Source of the DNA: Flavipsychrobacter sp.
GTDB taxonomy: Bacteria; Bacteroidota; Bacteroidia; Chitinophagales; Chitinophagaceae
Length of the DNA: 64,000 nt
Assembly: GCA_021155965.1 (NCBI GenBank)
Contig: JAJNBJ010000020.1
Coordinates: 1 to 64,000 of the forward strand
Reading direction: 5' to 3'
The position numbers and the translations under genes are program-made. The notes beneath the pieces were generated by a model. The model was not told the origin of the DNA. It saw only the letters and a program-made list of their open reading frames with translations, and made no database searches. Shown here one piece after another: positions 16,131 through 23,411 of this stretch (position 1 is its first letter; every line of letters begins with the position of its first letter).

Positions 16131-18020
16131 TTATGCCGCAATTGGTTTGGTAGTTGCTGCTGTTAATGCCGCCTGCCGTTCTGTGTCCTTCGCTACATCT
16201 GCATCTAAAGCGGTCTGCTTCTCTTTAGCAAAGTTTTTTAAAGACTGCTTCAATATCTTTACATCTTTGAACGTCCATTCCGCATCTGTAATACTGTCGT
16301 CCCACTCACCGAAGTACCGTTTGCACAATTTATCTTCTTCAAGCACAAACTCGCTTTTCTCTACTTCCTCTGCCGATAAGTGCGGGAATGGTTCGGTATC
16401 GAATTTCTTACGGTAAATATTGGCTTGTATCGGGTTTGATTGCCACAGGCAGTTAATATACTTCTCGTACTGATTATCCAGCATACTATCAGGCACACCG
16501 TTGGCTTTCATGTTGTAATAGGTGTCCAGTACGGTATCGGGCGTTTCGAGTATGTAGTTGCGCCCGTAAGAGATGTTCGCGCCTTTATAATTCTCATTGA
16601 ACCAGAACTCACCGATAAGGTTCGCAATCATTCTTTCGGTCTGCTCTGCCCAATCCGCTGTAGTGTTCAACCGGGCGTACTTGCCCTGCAAATCGGTCAA
16701 TACCTGTGTAGCCGTTTCTTTAGTATCCTGCTTGCCATTAAAGCCTTGTATCTGGTTATTGTTCTTTGTCCAGTAAGTGATAAACATTAATTCTTCCAGG
16801 CTACGCAGCCCGTCAATTTGCATGTTTATACCCTCAATATCAGGGGTTACATAGCCAAAGATGTTCTTATAGTTGAAGTTCGGCGCGGCATCCTTGTTTA
16901 GTATCTCAATCGGGAATTTAGCTACGTCAGATACTTTTGTTTGAAGCTGGTAGCCTGTGCCTTTATCATGTCCCGGTATCGTGCAGTTATTACATGCATG
17001 TCCATCTTTATATCCTTCACCGCCACACATAGTACATTGCAATAGCGGCTCTACAGCTTTCGGGAACCCGTGATACTTTTTAGTAAGCAGGTTTATACTT
17101 CGGTCATATAAAAATGCGTCTGCAAGCTCAATAACGCTCCTTAAAGGTGTGTCGAATGTGGCCGGGTCGGTAAAACGTATAAGGTCAGAAACAATAAAAG
17201 CAGGTACTTTATTCCAAAGTCCTTTGATCGGGTTATCTACACCATCCAGTTTCAATACTGTAACCTGTGGTGTGCTGCCGTCAGAGCTTATAGTTGCCGA
17301 AACCTCCAATTTCAATATCACATCCTGACTATCATCCACCCAACGGAAATACTGTTTATTTACCGGGGGCTTTGCATCACTAGGATTTGGATATACGGTT
17401 GTAGATTGCTCCGTAATACCGTACATTATCAGTTCGTCATTTGTCAGCGCAAAGCAGATATAATCCAACCTTCGCCCGTTGCATTGGTATTCCCAAACGT
17501 CCTGAGAACATTTGTAAGTAGGATAGCATTTAGGCGTTTCAATATCGTACTCTAAAGGCTTTCCCGCCTCTTTATTGTCCTTACCTTCAATAGCTGTAAC
17601 TTTCTCAACCTCCATGAAGATAACCCCCATCGGGTCTGCCCGGTATGCATTTAACCCGAAATTGCGCACCCATTGGCGTAGCGATTGCCCAAAAACCACA
17701 TCAGATAGCAATTCGTGCATCTGCTTTTCTTCGCCTTCCGGCAAGTTAAAGTAGGAACTGCCACCCCGGGTGGTGAATACTTGTTCTTCTTCTTTGAGTA
17801 ACCGCTCGAAAAGGTCAATATTACTCAGCGCATAATCTATCCGGGCTGAATAAACCTGCTCATTCTCGAAGTACGGCAGGCGCTTAAGGGCTTGCTTCAT
17901 ACCAACCCCATGCAGGTGCAGCATGAGCTTTTTGTTGAGCTTTTGCCCAAACTGCACCCGCTTTTTGTTGGGTCGCTTCGTGATAATGTTACTTATCTGC
18001 GCTAATGAGTACGTTCCCAT
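16131..18020 (-). CDS. Portal protein with a zinc-finger-like insert
   Basis: This 629-aa protein, encoded right after the terminase, has the length and helix-rich C-terminal half of a portal subunit, the ring at the capsid vertex through which DNA enters. A Cys cluster lies at residues 329-346 (C329xxC332 ... C343xxC346), with Gly-rich spacing like the zinc modules of DnaJ (CTMCGGEG ... CNNC). Such a module is not part of a canonical portal. The C-terminus is Ala/Thr-rich. It is followed after 3 bp by the 160-aa gene. Assignment is from order and length. Confidence 0.7.
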   Translation of the reverse strand: MGTYSLAQISNIITKRPNKKRVQFGQKLNKKLMLHLHGVGMKQALKRLPYFENEQVYSARIDYALSNIDLFERLLKEEEQVFTTRGGSSYFNLPEGEEKQMHELLSDVVFGQSLRQWVRNFGLNAYRADPMGVIFMEVEKVTAIEGKDNKEAGKPLEYDIETPKCYPTYKCSQDVWEYQCNGRRLDYICFALTNDELIMYGITEQSTTVYPNPSDAKPPVNKQYFRWVDDSQDVILKLEVSATISSDGSTPQVTVLKLDGVDNPIKGLWNKVPAFIVSDLIRFTDPATFDTPLRSVIELADAFLYDRSINLLTKKYHGFPKAVEPLLQCTMCGGEGYKDGHACNNCTIPGHDKGTGYQLQTKVSDVAKFPIEILNKDAAPNFNYKNIFGYVTPDIEGINMQIDGLRSLEELMFITYWTKNNNQIQGFNGKQDTKETATQVLTDLQGKYARLNTTADWAEQTERMIANLIGEFWFNENYKGANISYGRNYILETPDTVLDTYYNMKANGVPDSMLDNQYEKYINCLWQSNPIQANIYRKKFDTEPFPHLSAEEVEKSEFVLEEDKLCKRYFGEWDDSITDAEWTFKDVKILKQSLKNFAKEKQTALDADVAKDTERQAALTAATTKPIAA

Positions 18021-18064
18021 GTGATAGAGTGATAAGGTTTATAGGGGCTGGCAACAAACGAAAT

Positions 18065-18098
18065 AAAGCCCACTACATCTTTCGACATAGCAGGCTTT
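18065..18098 (-). terminator. GAAA-capped terminator hairpin in the terminase-portal gap
   Basis: On the minus strand a 15-bp stem with four G-U wobbles (starting AAAGCC, ending GGCTTT) is closed by a GAAA tetraloop and followed by TTTATTTCGTTTG. An outer 7-bp pairing AGGGGCT/AGCCCCT (18124-18130 with 18043-18049) could enclose it. It lies between terL and portal, so it may terminate, attenuate or process the transcript. Confidence 0.55.
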
Positions 18099-18205
18099 GT
18101 AATGCTTTTATTGGCACGTGGGTAGCCCCTCATTGTGTGCGTTTGTATGCAATATTAAATAACTAAATTTGATTTACCTAATTTATTTTTTTAGGATAGG
18201 CTAAT

Positions 18206-19681
18206 TTATGCGTTGATGCCCCAAACGGGCTTGCCCCTCGATTTGTACTTATTGAACTCTGATTTGAGCAGGGAACATATGAAGTAGCGCTTTGCATCCG
18301 AGAAATGCCCAACAGGTTCATATGTAACGCCTGTAACCTTATCTTTCACCTTTTCTTTGAGCATTTTGCCGTCTTTATCTTCTTTCGCGCTGATATAGTC
18401 GTAAATGCTTGTGGTGCAATTATCGCCTATTGTGATGCTATACCCGGCATGTTCGTACTCGTAAATGTCATTGATGAATGCCGCAGACAATGCCACTTCC
18501 GGGGCTGACTTTTCAACCCTGTTTACTATTCTAAAACCTGCTGTTTTCAACCCTTCAATAAACTTATCATAAAAAGAGCGACTGTTTTCGTCTACCGTAC
18601 TGCGCTTATCTGCCGATGGGTCGCCATAGATATAAACAACGTCTTTATACGCTATCTGGTTAAGCCATTTAATCAGTTTTTGCGCGGCTTTGGGCGCGTT
18701 GTTATCAGGGTTTTTGCATGGAATTTCATACACCTGCCTTATCTCCTTTTCAATGATTTGCCACGCAGATATAGTAACGTATGGGTTCACGTTCTCATCT
18801 AGCGAGATGTGTATGGTTGTTTCATTATCATACTTCAACGGCTTAACATGCTTATCCTCGTTAAACTGTTTCCAGAACTCAGCCCCGGTACGCATAATAC
18901 CCCTTTCGCCATTGGCATAGATGCGGTATAGGTGCGGTTTTTGTGTCCGTAATTTCTCGAAATTATCTAACGTCTGCTGATCTATGAAGCCGCCGCCATT
19001 GGGTCTGCCTACAACCCAATAGTTATCCCGGTAAGTAACTTTTATCCAAACAGTATCCCCGGCTTTATTGATGCGTTTAAATGAGTATTCCGGGTTTAAC
19101 TGGCTATACTCATTCCCTTCAATGAATAGTGGCAATTCGTCCCATTCCTGTAGGTCTATATCGTTCTTATACTGCCATAGTTCGGAGCTTACCGGGTTCC
19201 AGTCGCAGATAAACTTCTGATTTGGCCTGCCGCGTAACCTTAATTTGGCTTGGTCGAATAGATGTTCCTCGAATTGGTTGAACTCATTAAAGTATACAAC
19301 ATTAAATTTCTCAATACCCTTAATGTTTTCCTCATCTTCCAGACCGCGAAAGCGCACATCTGATTTGCCGTCCTTGCCTTTGAATAAGTGCTGCTGCTGT
19401 TCATAATAATCCAGTTGCAGCCCGGACATTGCCATTTTGAATGAGGCGTATATACTATCCACAACGTCCACTAATTGCCGCCTGAATACCATTGAGCTAT
19501 ATTCATTCTGGAAACCGTCAATTAACAACGCCTGGCATATGGTGTATGTCTTAGCTGCCGAACTGCCGCCCTCAACTTTGATGTATCTTATCTTGGGGTC
19601 GCGCAGTAGTGGCAGAATATGCCAGAATAAAGGGTTAAAGCCGCGCTTTGAAAAGTTATATTGAGGTGTGTAATTCGCCAC
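18206..19681 (-). CDS. Terminase large subunit
   Basis: This 491-aa ATP-driven packaging motor and headful/cohesive-end nuclease belongs to the PBSX-like group by appearance. A Walker A-like GGSSAAKT is at 38-45 and a Walker B-like hydrophobic strand ending FNEF at 131-134. The nuclease domain shows the expected acidic residues D295 (ISLDENV), D354 (YGDPSAD) and D462 (HFSDAKR). The start codon is GTG at 19681, overlapping the TAG stop of the small subunit gene (TAGTG). Transcription comes from the promoter at 20168-20198 through the small subunit. Confidence 0.9.
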   Translation of the reverse strand: MANYTPQYNFSKRGFNPLFWHILPLLRDPKIRYIKVEGGSSAAKTYTICQALLIDGFQNEYSSMVFRRQLVDVVDSIYASFKMAMSGLQLDYYEQQQHLFKGKDGKSDVRFRGLEDEENIKGIEKFNVVYFNEFNQFEEHLFDQAKLRLRGRPNQKFICDWNPVSSELWQYKNDIDLQEWDELPLFIEGNEYSQLNPEYSFKRINKAGDTVWIKVTYRDNYWVVGRPNGGGFIDQQTLDNFEKLRTQKPHLYRIYANGERGIMRTGAEFWKQFNEDKHVKPLKYDNETTIHISLDENVNPYVTISAWQIIEKEIRQVYEIPCKNPDNNAPKAAQKLIKWLNQIAYKDVVYIYGDPSADKRSTVDENSRSFYDKFIEGLKTAGFRIVNRVEKSAPEVALSAAFINDIYEYEHAGYSITIGDNCTTSIYDYISAKEDKDGKMLKEKVKDKVTGVTYEPVGHFSDAKRYFICSLLKSEFNKYKSRGKPVWGINA

Positions 19682-20124
19682 TATTCAAAAGAGACGTTTT
19701 TAGCCCTTACATTGGCATCTATTTCTTGCTTCTCAGCTAACCCCAACTCGCGGGCTACGATGCTTGGGTTGAACGCCCCAACGCTTGCCCCTTCTATCTT
19801 TTGAGTGTAGATTATTTGCTCTATGCGCGTGATGATATGCAGGAAATCCTTATTGGTATCTTCTTTCAACGCTTCAATTGTTCTCCAATCACAATCAAGA
19901 TACAGAGCTAGCCCACTTTTGGTATAAGGTGTTTCGTTCTTTCTTTCCACCTTTATAGCATCTTTGCCGACCCAATCGTCTTTAACCCATTTTCTGCTAT
20001 CTGTAGCCTCGAAATACTCGCATGCTTGCTCCCAAAGTAACTGCGGGTCTTTGAATAGTTTATCTACCCCGTGTTTAGTGCGTAATTTCCAAAATTGATT
20101 ACCAACCTCGAATGGCTTGGGCAT
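19681..20124 (-). CDS. Terminase small subunit
   Basis: This 147-aa protein is encoded directly upstream of and overlapping the large subunit. It has an N-terminal helical DNA-recognition region, and its C-terminal half includes GAFNPSIVARELGLAEK, a pattern characteristic of phage small terminases (loading onto packaging sites and contact with TerL). It starts about 37 nt downstream of the predicted transcription start of a strong consensus promoter. Confidence 0.8.
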   Translation of the reverse strand: MPKPFEVGNQFWKLRTKHGVDKLFKDPQLLWEQACEYFEATDSRKWVKDDWVGKDAIKVERKNETPYTKSGLALYLDCDWRTIEALKEDTNKDFLHIITRIEQIIYTQKIEGASVGAFNPSIVARELGLAEKQEIDANVRAKNVSFE

Positions 20125-20167
20125 TGTAGAAAGGAATTGATAGGTTTATATTAAGGTTTATAATAAT

Positions 20168-20198
20168 CAAAGGTAAATAGAATGCGGGACGTGGCAAA
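20168..20198 (-). promoter_or_regulatory. Late promoter upstream of terminase
   Basis: TTTG (20195-20198), 19 bp, TACCTTTG (20168-20175) on the minus strand is a perfect match to the Bacteroidota primary-sigma consensus. It is the same arrangement as the tRNA-Arg promoter at 24806-24836, so terminase transcription probably needs only the host polymerase. Confidence 0.75.
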
Positions 20199-20319
20199 AT
20201 TTATTTTTCTCCACCCCAGACTATCCCCAGACCCCTTAACAAACTGAACCCATTTTGGTATGGTAAGACCTTTCATGCAATCCGTAAGAATACGGGGCAA
20301 ATCAGAGTTTTAGAATTAG

Positions 20320-20448
20320 TTATTTTGGCAACCGCGAAGCGCATTGCGGTGCGACCGCGTATGCCTGACTATCTACTTGGCGTTCTGGTTTGGATAGGGA
20401 GTATAGGAACACAAAGTTACGTGCATCTGTTTCACATTTCCAAAACAT
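20320..20448 (-). CDS. Possible 42-aa phage ORF
   Basis: An ATG-initiated frame (MFWKCETDARNFVFLYSLSK...) of 42 codons fills the gap between the 67-aa gene and the terminase promoter. Its C-terminal part is encoded by an unusually GC-rich palindromic stretch (about 20332-20362), so it may be fortuitous. A small CCGTA/TACGG stem (20282-20295) follows it. No function is recognised. Confidence 0.3.
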   Translation of the reverse strand: MFWKCETDARNFVFLYSLSKPERQVDSQAYAVAPQCASRLPK

Positions 20449-20482
20449 AGGACAATTATACAAGCAACTCCCGTGCCAAAGG

Positions 20483-20686
20483 TTAGCGATCTGCCCGCGT
20501 AAGGCTATAATCGTAGCTCACCGCCTCTGTTGTGTGACCGCCACACACTTTAAAACCAAAACTTTCAATAAAATCAATTTCCTCAGGCGGCAGAATATAA
20601 GAGGTAACAAAATCAAGCCTACTATTGCCAGATTGATTAAACCTATCAATAAGCATTTCAGCAATGTCTACAATTTTACTTTCCAT
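20483..20686 (-). CDS. Small hypothetical phage protein, 67 aa
   Basis: This ORF begins at the ATG at 20686 (MESKIVDIAEMLIDRFN...); an in-frame TTG three codons earlier is less likely. It encodes a helical N-terminus and a PPEEIDFIESFGFKVCGG segment with one Cys. It is the last of four leftward small genes served by the promoter at 21690-21721. The function is unknown. Confidence 0.55.
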   Translation of the reverse strand: MESKIVDIAEMLIDRFNQSGNSRLDFVTSYILPPEEIDFIESFGFKVCGGHTTEAVSYDYSLTRADR

Positions 20687-20730
20687 ACCCTGCAATTTAC
20701 CCCATTCCGTTGGGAATAGGCTGTTAGTGA

Positions 20731-20931
20731 TTATTTACCTTTCAATTGTTTAATCGTGGCTTTATGTTCCTTTTCCAAGACCTCAATAGTCTTTTTTATG
20801 GTAGCCCCATCTACTAAGTCAGAGTAGCCCTTAAATAGCAAATTCAGTTTCTGGTAGGCGTTTGGCGTTCCTACCTTTTCAGCTAATATCTTCAAGTTGT
20901 AAATGTCGGTGCGTTTGTTTCTGTCTGTCAT
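20731..20931 (-). CDS. Small basic phage protein, 66 aa
   Basis: This 66-aa protein is mostly helical and Lys-rich (LEKEHKATIKQLKGK at the C-terminus), 9 bp downstream of the previous leftward gene. It lacks a membrane segment or Cys cluster. It could bind DNA given its charge, but no family is recognised. Confidence 0.6.
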   Translation of the reverse strand: MTDRNKRTDIYNLKILAEKVGTPNAYQKLNLLFKGYSDLVDGATIKKTIEVLEKEHKATIKQLKGK

Positions 20932-20940
20932 ACTGTAATT

Positions 20941-21156
20941 TTATAATTCATCTATATTCCGCCAAAGATATTTATGCCCGAGCGGGTATTCTTTTGGAGT
21001 TTTTAGCTTTACGAGAAAATCGTTATCAACTATTCTGTATTTAACAACCCTGCACGTCATAAAATGCATAGTCCCGGCAACTACGCCAATTAATACATTG
21101 CACTTCTTTACCTTGCCATCAATAAAGCACTGCCGGGTTATGCTATTATCTATCAT
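20941..21156 (-). CDS. Small hypothetical phage protein, 71 aa
   Basis: This 71-aa, beta-rich protein has an N-terminal strand pattern (CFIDGKVKKCNVLIGVVAGT). It starts at ATG 21156 and overlaps the stop of the upstream gene as ATGA, so it is translationally coupled to the Cys-cluster protein. The function is unknown. Confidence 0.6.
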   Translation of the reverse strand: MIDNSITRQCFIDGKVKKCNVLIGVVAGTMHFMTCRVVKYRIVDNDFLVKLKTPKEYPLGHKYLWRNIDEL

Positions 21157-21671
21157 ATCTTATATGAATTTTCAAATGGGATAGAATATTTAACCATTAT
21201 TCCCTTTTTAACAAGGTCGCAAATCCTGCCAAGCCTAAAGGTTTCTTCAACTATTTTAGAATGCTCTGCATAATCATTGTATGCCGCCTCTAGTAATGGT
21301 TCTCGGTCTATCATGTGTTTATCGTATGCTATTTTTTCGGGCGCAGCTTTAAATTCATTTTTTGCTTTCTGAATGTTGCAATCAAGGGTCATTTTTGCAG
21401 CCAACTTTTCAGCGGTATTATACTTTTTCATTTCTTCCTTAATCATCTTTTTCACCTCATTAAGGGTATCAAGAGTATCGTATTTATTTGCAGCAGCAGC
21501 GCACCCGGTTCCGTAATGTAAAACAACATCATAGCGCGTATCTAATATCGATACTGTGCCCTTTAAGCTTTCTCTGCCGCAACAATCACACTGGTTAAAG
21601 TCTGTAGTATACCCTAAGACTTTCAGGCTCTTTAGGCTTAATACTTCTGAAAAATCTATTGTCGCATTCAT
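21153..21671 (-). CDS. Phage protein with CxxC zinc-binding-like domain, 172 aa
   Basis: The N-terminal domain contains C28xxC31GR, LKGTV and later HYGTGC57, a pattern I associate with small zinc-ribbon-like phage proteins of unknown role. Residues 75-150 are Lys/Glu-rich helix. The frame is open to 21692, but the -7 promoter box lies at 21690-21697, so the ATG at 21671 must be the start. It heads the four-gene leftward cluster. Confidence 0.65.
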   Translation of the reverse strand: MNATIDFSEVLSLKSLKVLGYTTDFNQCDCCGRESLKGTVSILDTRYDVVLHYGTGCAAAANKYDTLDTLNEVKKMIKEEMKKYNTAEKLAAKMTLDCNIQKAKNEFKAAPEKIAYDKHMIDREPLLEAAYNDYAEHSKIVEETFRLGRICDLVKKGIMVKYSIPFENSYKI

Positions 21672-21689
21672 ATCTTTGCTTTTGTCCCA

Positions 21690-21721
21690 CAAAGATAAAC
21701 AACATAATCCAAACCACCAAA
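21690..21721 (-). promoter_or_regulatory. Leftward promoter of the small-gene cluster
   Basis: TTTG (21718-21721), 20 bp, TATCTTTG (21690-21697) on the minus strand matches the Bacteroidota consensus exactly. It decides the start of the downstream gene. It lies back to back with the rightward promoter at 21765-21795. Confidence 0.7.
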
Positions 21722-21764
21722 TAAAATGAGTAAAAAGATTTTCTTAAAATAATTTGATAAAATA

Positions 21765-21795
21765 GTTGGAAATACAAAATAAACCATTACCTTTA
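21765..21795 (+). promoter_or_regulatory. Rightward promoter of the small-gene cluster
   Basis: GTTG (21765-21768), 19 bp, TACCTTTA (21788-21795); each element has one mismatch to the consensus. It would give a leader of about 30 nt before the ATG at 21832. Confidence 0.5.
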
Positions 21796-21831
21796 CACCG
21801 TTAGCACTCCCGCTGACACAAACGATAAGAG

Positions 21832-22260
21832 ATGAAACAAAACGAAAACACATTAATGGTCGCACCAATCAGCGAAGAAAAATTAATTGCTTTAATCACA
21901 GAAGCAGTACCACCCAAAGAAGGTGTTACATACCGCACAAGTGCTGACGGTTTAGTCGCTAACGTCATAGTTGACAGCGAATGTTGTTACGGCATAATGA
22001 GCAAGGTATTTATTGACGGCAAAGTTCAATACGCCACACAGTTTGGAGTATGTGAGCGGAAAGACAATTCAATGAGCCTAGCTCCGTCTTTCTATTTCCC
22101 TATTTCTCTTGAGGCTTTACAAGCAATCAGCCTGCCTGAAATTTCACTAAAGGAATTTATGGGTAGCCGATACGATTACAACAGTCGCGTGAGGGGAAAC
22201 ATGAAAGAATTTTTGGAGGATGTTGGCTCACAAATACCGCTCGAAACAGAAATTGCATAA
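21832..22260 (+). CDS. Hypothetical phage early/accessory protein, 142 aa
   Basis: This 142-aa protein is the first of five rightward small genes that end at the integrase. It is predicted alpha/beta, with a CC pair (SECCYGIM) and an acidic C-terminus. It has no signal peptide or recognisable domain. Its position next to the integrase and away from structural genes suggests an early or lysogeny-related role, by location only. Confidence 0.6.
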   Translation: MKQNENTLMVAPISEEKLIALITEAVPPKEGVTYRTSADGLVANVIVDSECCYGIMSKVFIDGKVQYATQFGVCERKDNSMSLAPSFYFPISLEALQAISLPEISLKEFMGSRYDYNSRVRGNMKEFLEDVGSQIPLETEIA

Positions 22261-22282
22261 CACTCACCTCAAAATTGAAAAG

Positions 22283-22513
22283 ATGAAAAACACAGTAATA
22301 ATAAAAAACACTCCACTACTTAAAAAGTTCTTAGCAGAAGAAAACCGCAATAGCGAAGTAGTGCAAGACGGATGGGCTTTATCAGTGCCCATAACAAGCA
22401 ATGAAGATGCTTTTAATCTTGGCGCAAGGTTCATGCAGTTCTGCAACAGGCTTGAAAACAGGCTTATAACAATTGGTGAACTTGAGGAATTAGGCTTAAT
22501 CACATCACTTTAA
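22283..22513 (+). CDS. Hypothetical phage protein, 76 aa
   Basis: The ATG at 22283, 22 nt after the previous stop, gives a 76-aa protein (MKNTVIIKNTPLLKKFLAEE...) with a helical C-terminal half ending ELGLITSL. A longer open frame from 22220 overlaps the preceding gene and is not preferred. No domain is recognised. Confidence 0.55.
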   Translation: MKNTVIIKNTPLLKKFLAEENRNSEVVQDGWALSVPITSNEDAFNLGARFMQFCNRLENRLITIGELEELGLITSL

Positions 22514-22532
22514 CACCCCCTAAAAACGAGAT

Positions 22533-22733
22533 ATGAAATACTGGAATGTAAAATGGTTCATGCGTAACAGCAACCGTACAAACTTTAAAAACTACCGTGG
22601 GCAAATGTTCGTGAAGCGTGAAACTAAAGAGGATGCCGAAAAGTTCGCCAAAGAAATGAAACCAAAAATGGATTGCGAAGTTTCAGAAATAGCCTATTGT
22701 TGCCCCTCATTTGTTGAAGTGCTAATTTTTTAA
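22533..22733 (+). CDS. Hypothetical phage protein, 66 aa
   Basis: This 66-aa protein is very rich in aromatic and basic residues (MKYWNVKWFMRNSNRTNFKN...), with ETKEDAEKFAKEMKPK forming a likely helix and two adjacent cysteines near residue 57. It is part of the rightward cluster, 19 bp after its neighbour. The function is unknown. Confidence 0.55.
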   Translation: MKYWNVKWFMRNSNRTNFKNYRGQMFVKRETKEDAEKFAKEMKPKMDCEVSEIAYCCPSFVEVLIF

Positions 22734-22749
22734 CCCCCAACCCATAGCG

Positions 22750-23034
22750 ATGAAAAACGGAGAAACTATGCGACCAGCAGGATATTATTTTGTAAGACTA
22801 CACGAGAAAGAATATATCTCCTATTTTGAGGACAATCATTTCGAGATACACGGATTGGTTTCAACATATGAAGATGCAGATTTTACCTACATTTCCCCTA
22901 CCCCCATCACTCCCGAAAAGATGATGGCTATTGAGGAGATAGTGAAAGCCTGTGCGGAGTGGGAAGGGTACGAAAGTGTACCATCGGAAGCAGTATTAGA
23001 TATTCTGAACAAATACAAACTATTGAACTCTTAA
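22750..23034 (+). CDS. Hypothetical phage protein, 94 aa
   Basis: This 94-aa acidic protein has an aromatic N-terminal half and a helical C-terminal half (EKMMAIEEIVKACAEWEGYE). Either the ATG at 22750 or that at 22768 could be used; the first lies 16 bp after the previous gene. No family is recognised. Confidence 0.55.
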   Translation: MKNGETMRPAGYYFVRLHEKEYISYFEDNHFEIHGLVSTYEDADFTYISPTPITPEKMMAIEEIVKACAEWEGYESVPSEAVLDILNKYKLLNS

Positions 23035-23041
23035 ACGCACG

Positions 23042-23404
23042 ATGATGGGACGTAAATTAAAGCCACTTCAAGAAATTACCCAAGAAGATGCTAATTACAT
23101 AACGCATGTTGTATTCAGAGAAAGAATGAAGCCGTGGAATATGGATTTAGGCGACGTGAGTTTGAGCATTGATAAAAATGCAATCCGCTTAATGTCAAAA
23201 AACATTGACAGGACAGGCATTGATGTGTTTTTCAATAAATTCAATGTATGGGAAATTAGCGGGCAATCTACAAATCCGATTAGCGGGGTTGAGTTAATAG
23301 AGATAGCGGATTATCTACGTCTGCAAGGCTATGAAATAAAACTTTCCGAAAAGGGAAATGAAGTTTATAGAAAAATAACAGGGCTTTTTCATTCCCGGCG
23401 TTAG
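23042..23404 (+). CDS. Hypothetical phage protein, 120 aa
   Basis: This 120-aa protein, last of the rightward cluster, is 7 bp after its neighbour and ends 7 bp before the convergent integrase stop. It has two possible starts (23042 and 23045). It shows alternating helix and strand patterns with no recognised motif. Confidence 0.55.
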   Translation: MMGRKLKPLQEITQEDANYITHVVFRERMKPWNMDLGDVSLSIDKNAIRLMSKNIDRTGIDVFFNKFNVWEISGQSTNPISGVELIEIADYLRLQGYEIKLSEKGNEVYRKITGLFHSRR

Positions 23405-23411
23405 AAGGTGG

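Noticed and set aside
18002-18133. 43-codon leftward ORF across the terminase-portal hairpin
   Set aside because: Its codons coincide with the two arms of the structured RNA and overlap the portal start; it is better explained as RNA structure.
20332-20362. GC-rich palindrome as a mobile repeat (REP-like)
   Set aside because: Only one copy is visible in the window, so no repeat family can be supported.
20390-20719. Rightward 109-codon ORF
   Set aside because: It is antisense to the leftward 67-aa gene and the possible 42-aa ORF, which fit the orientation of neighbours; it has no promoter.
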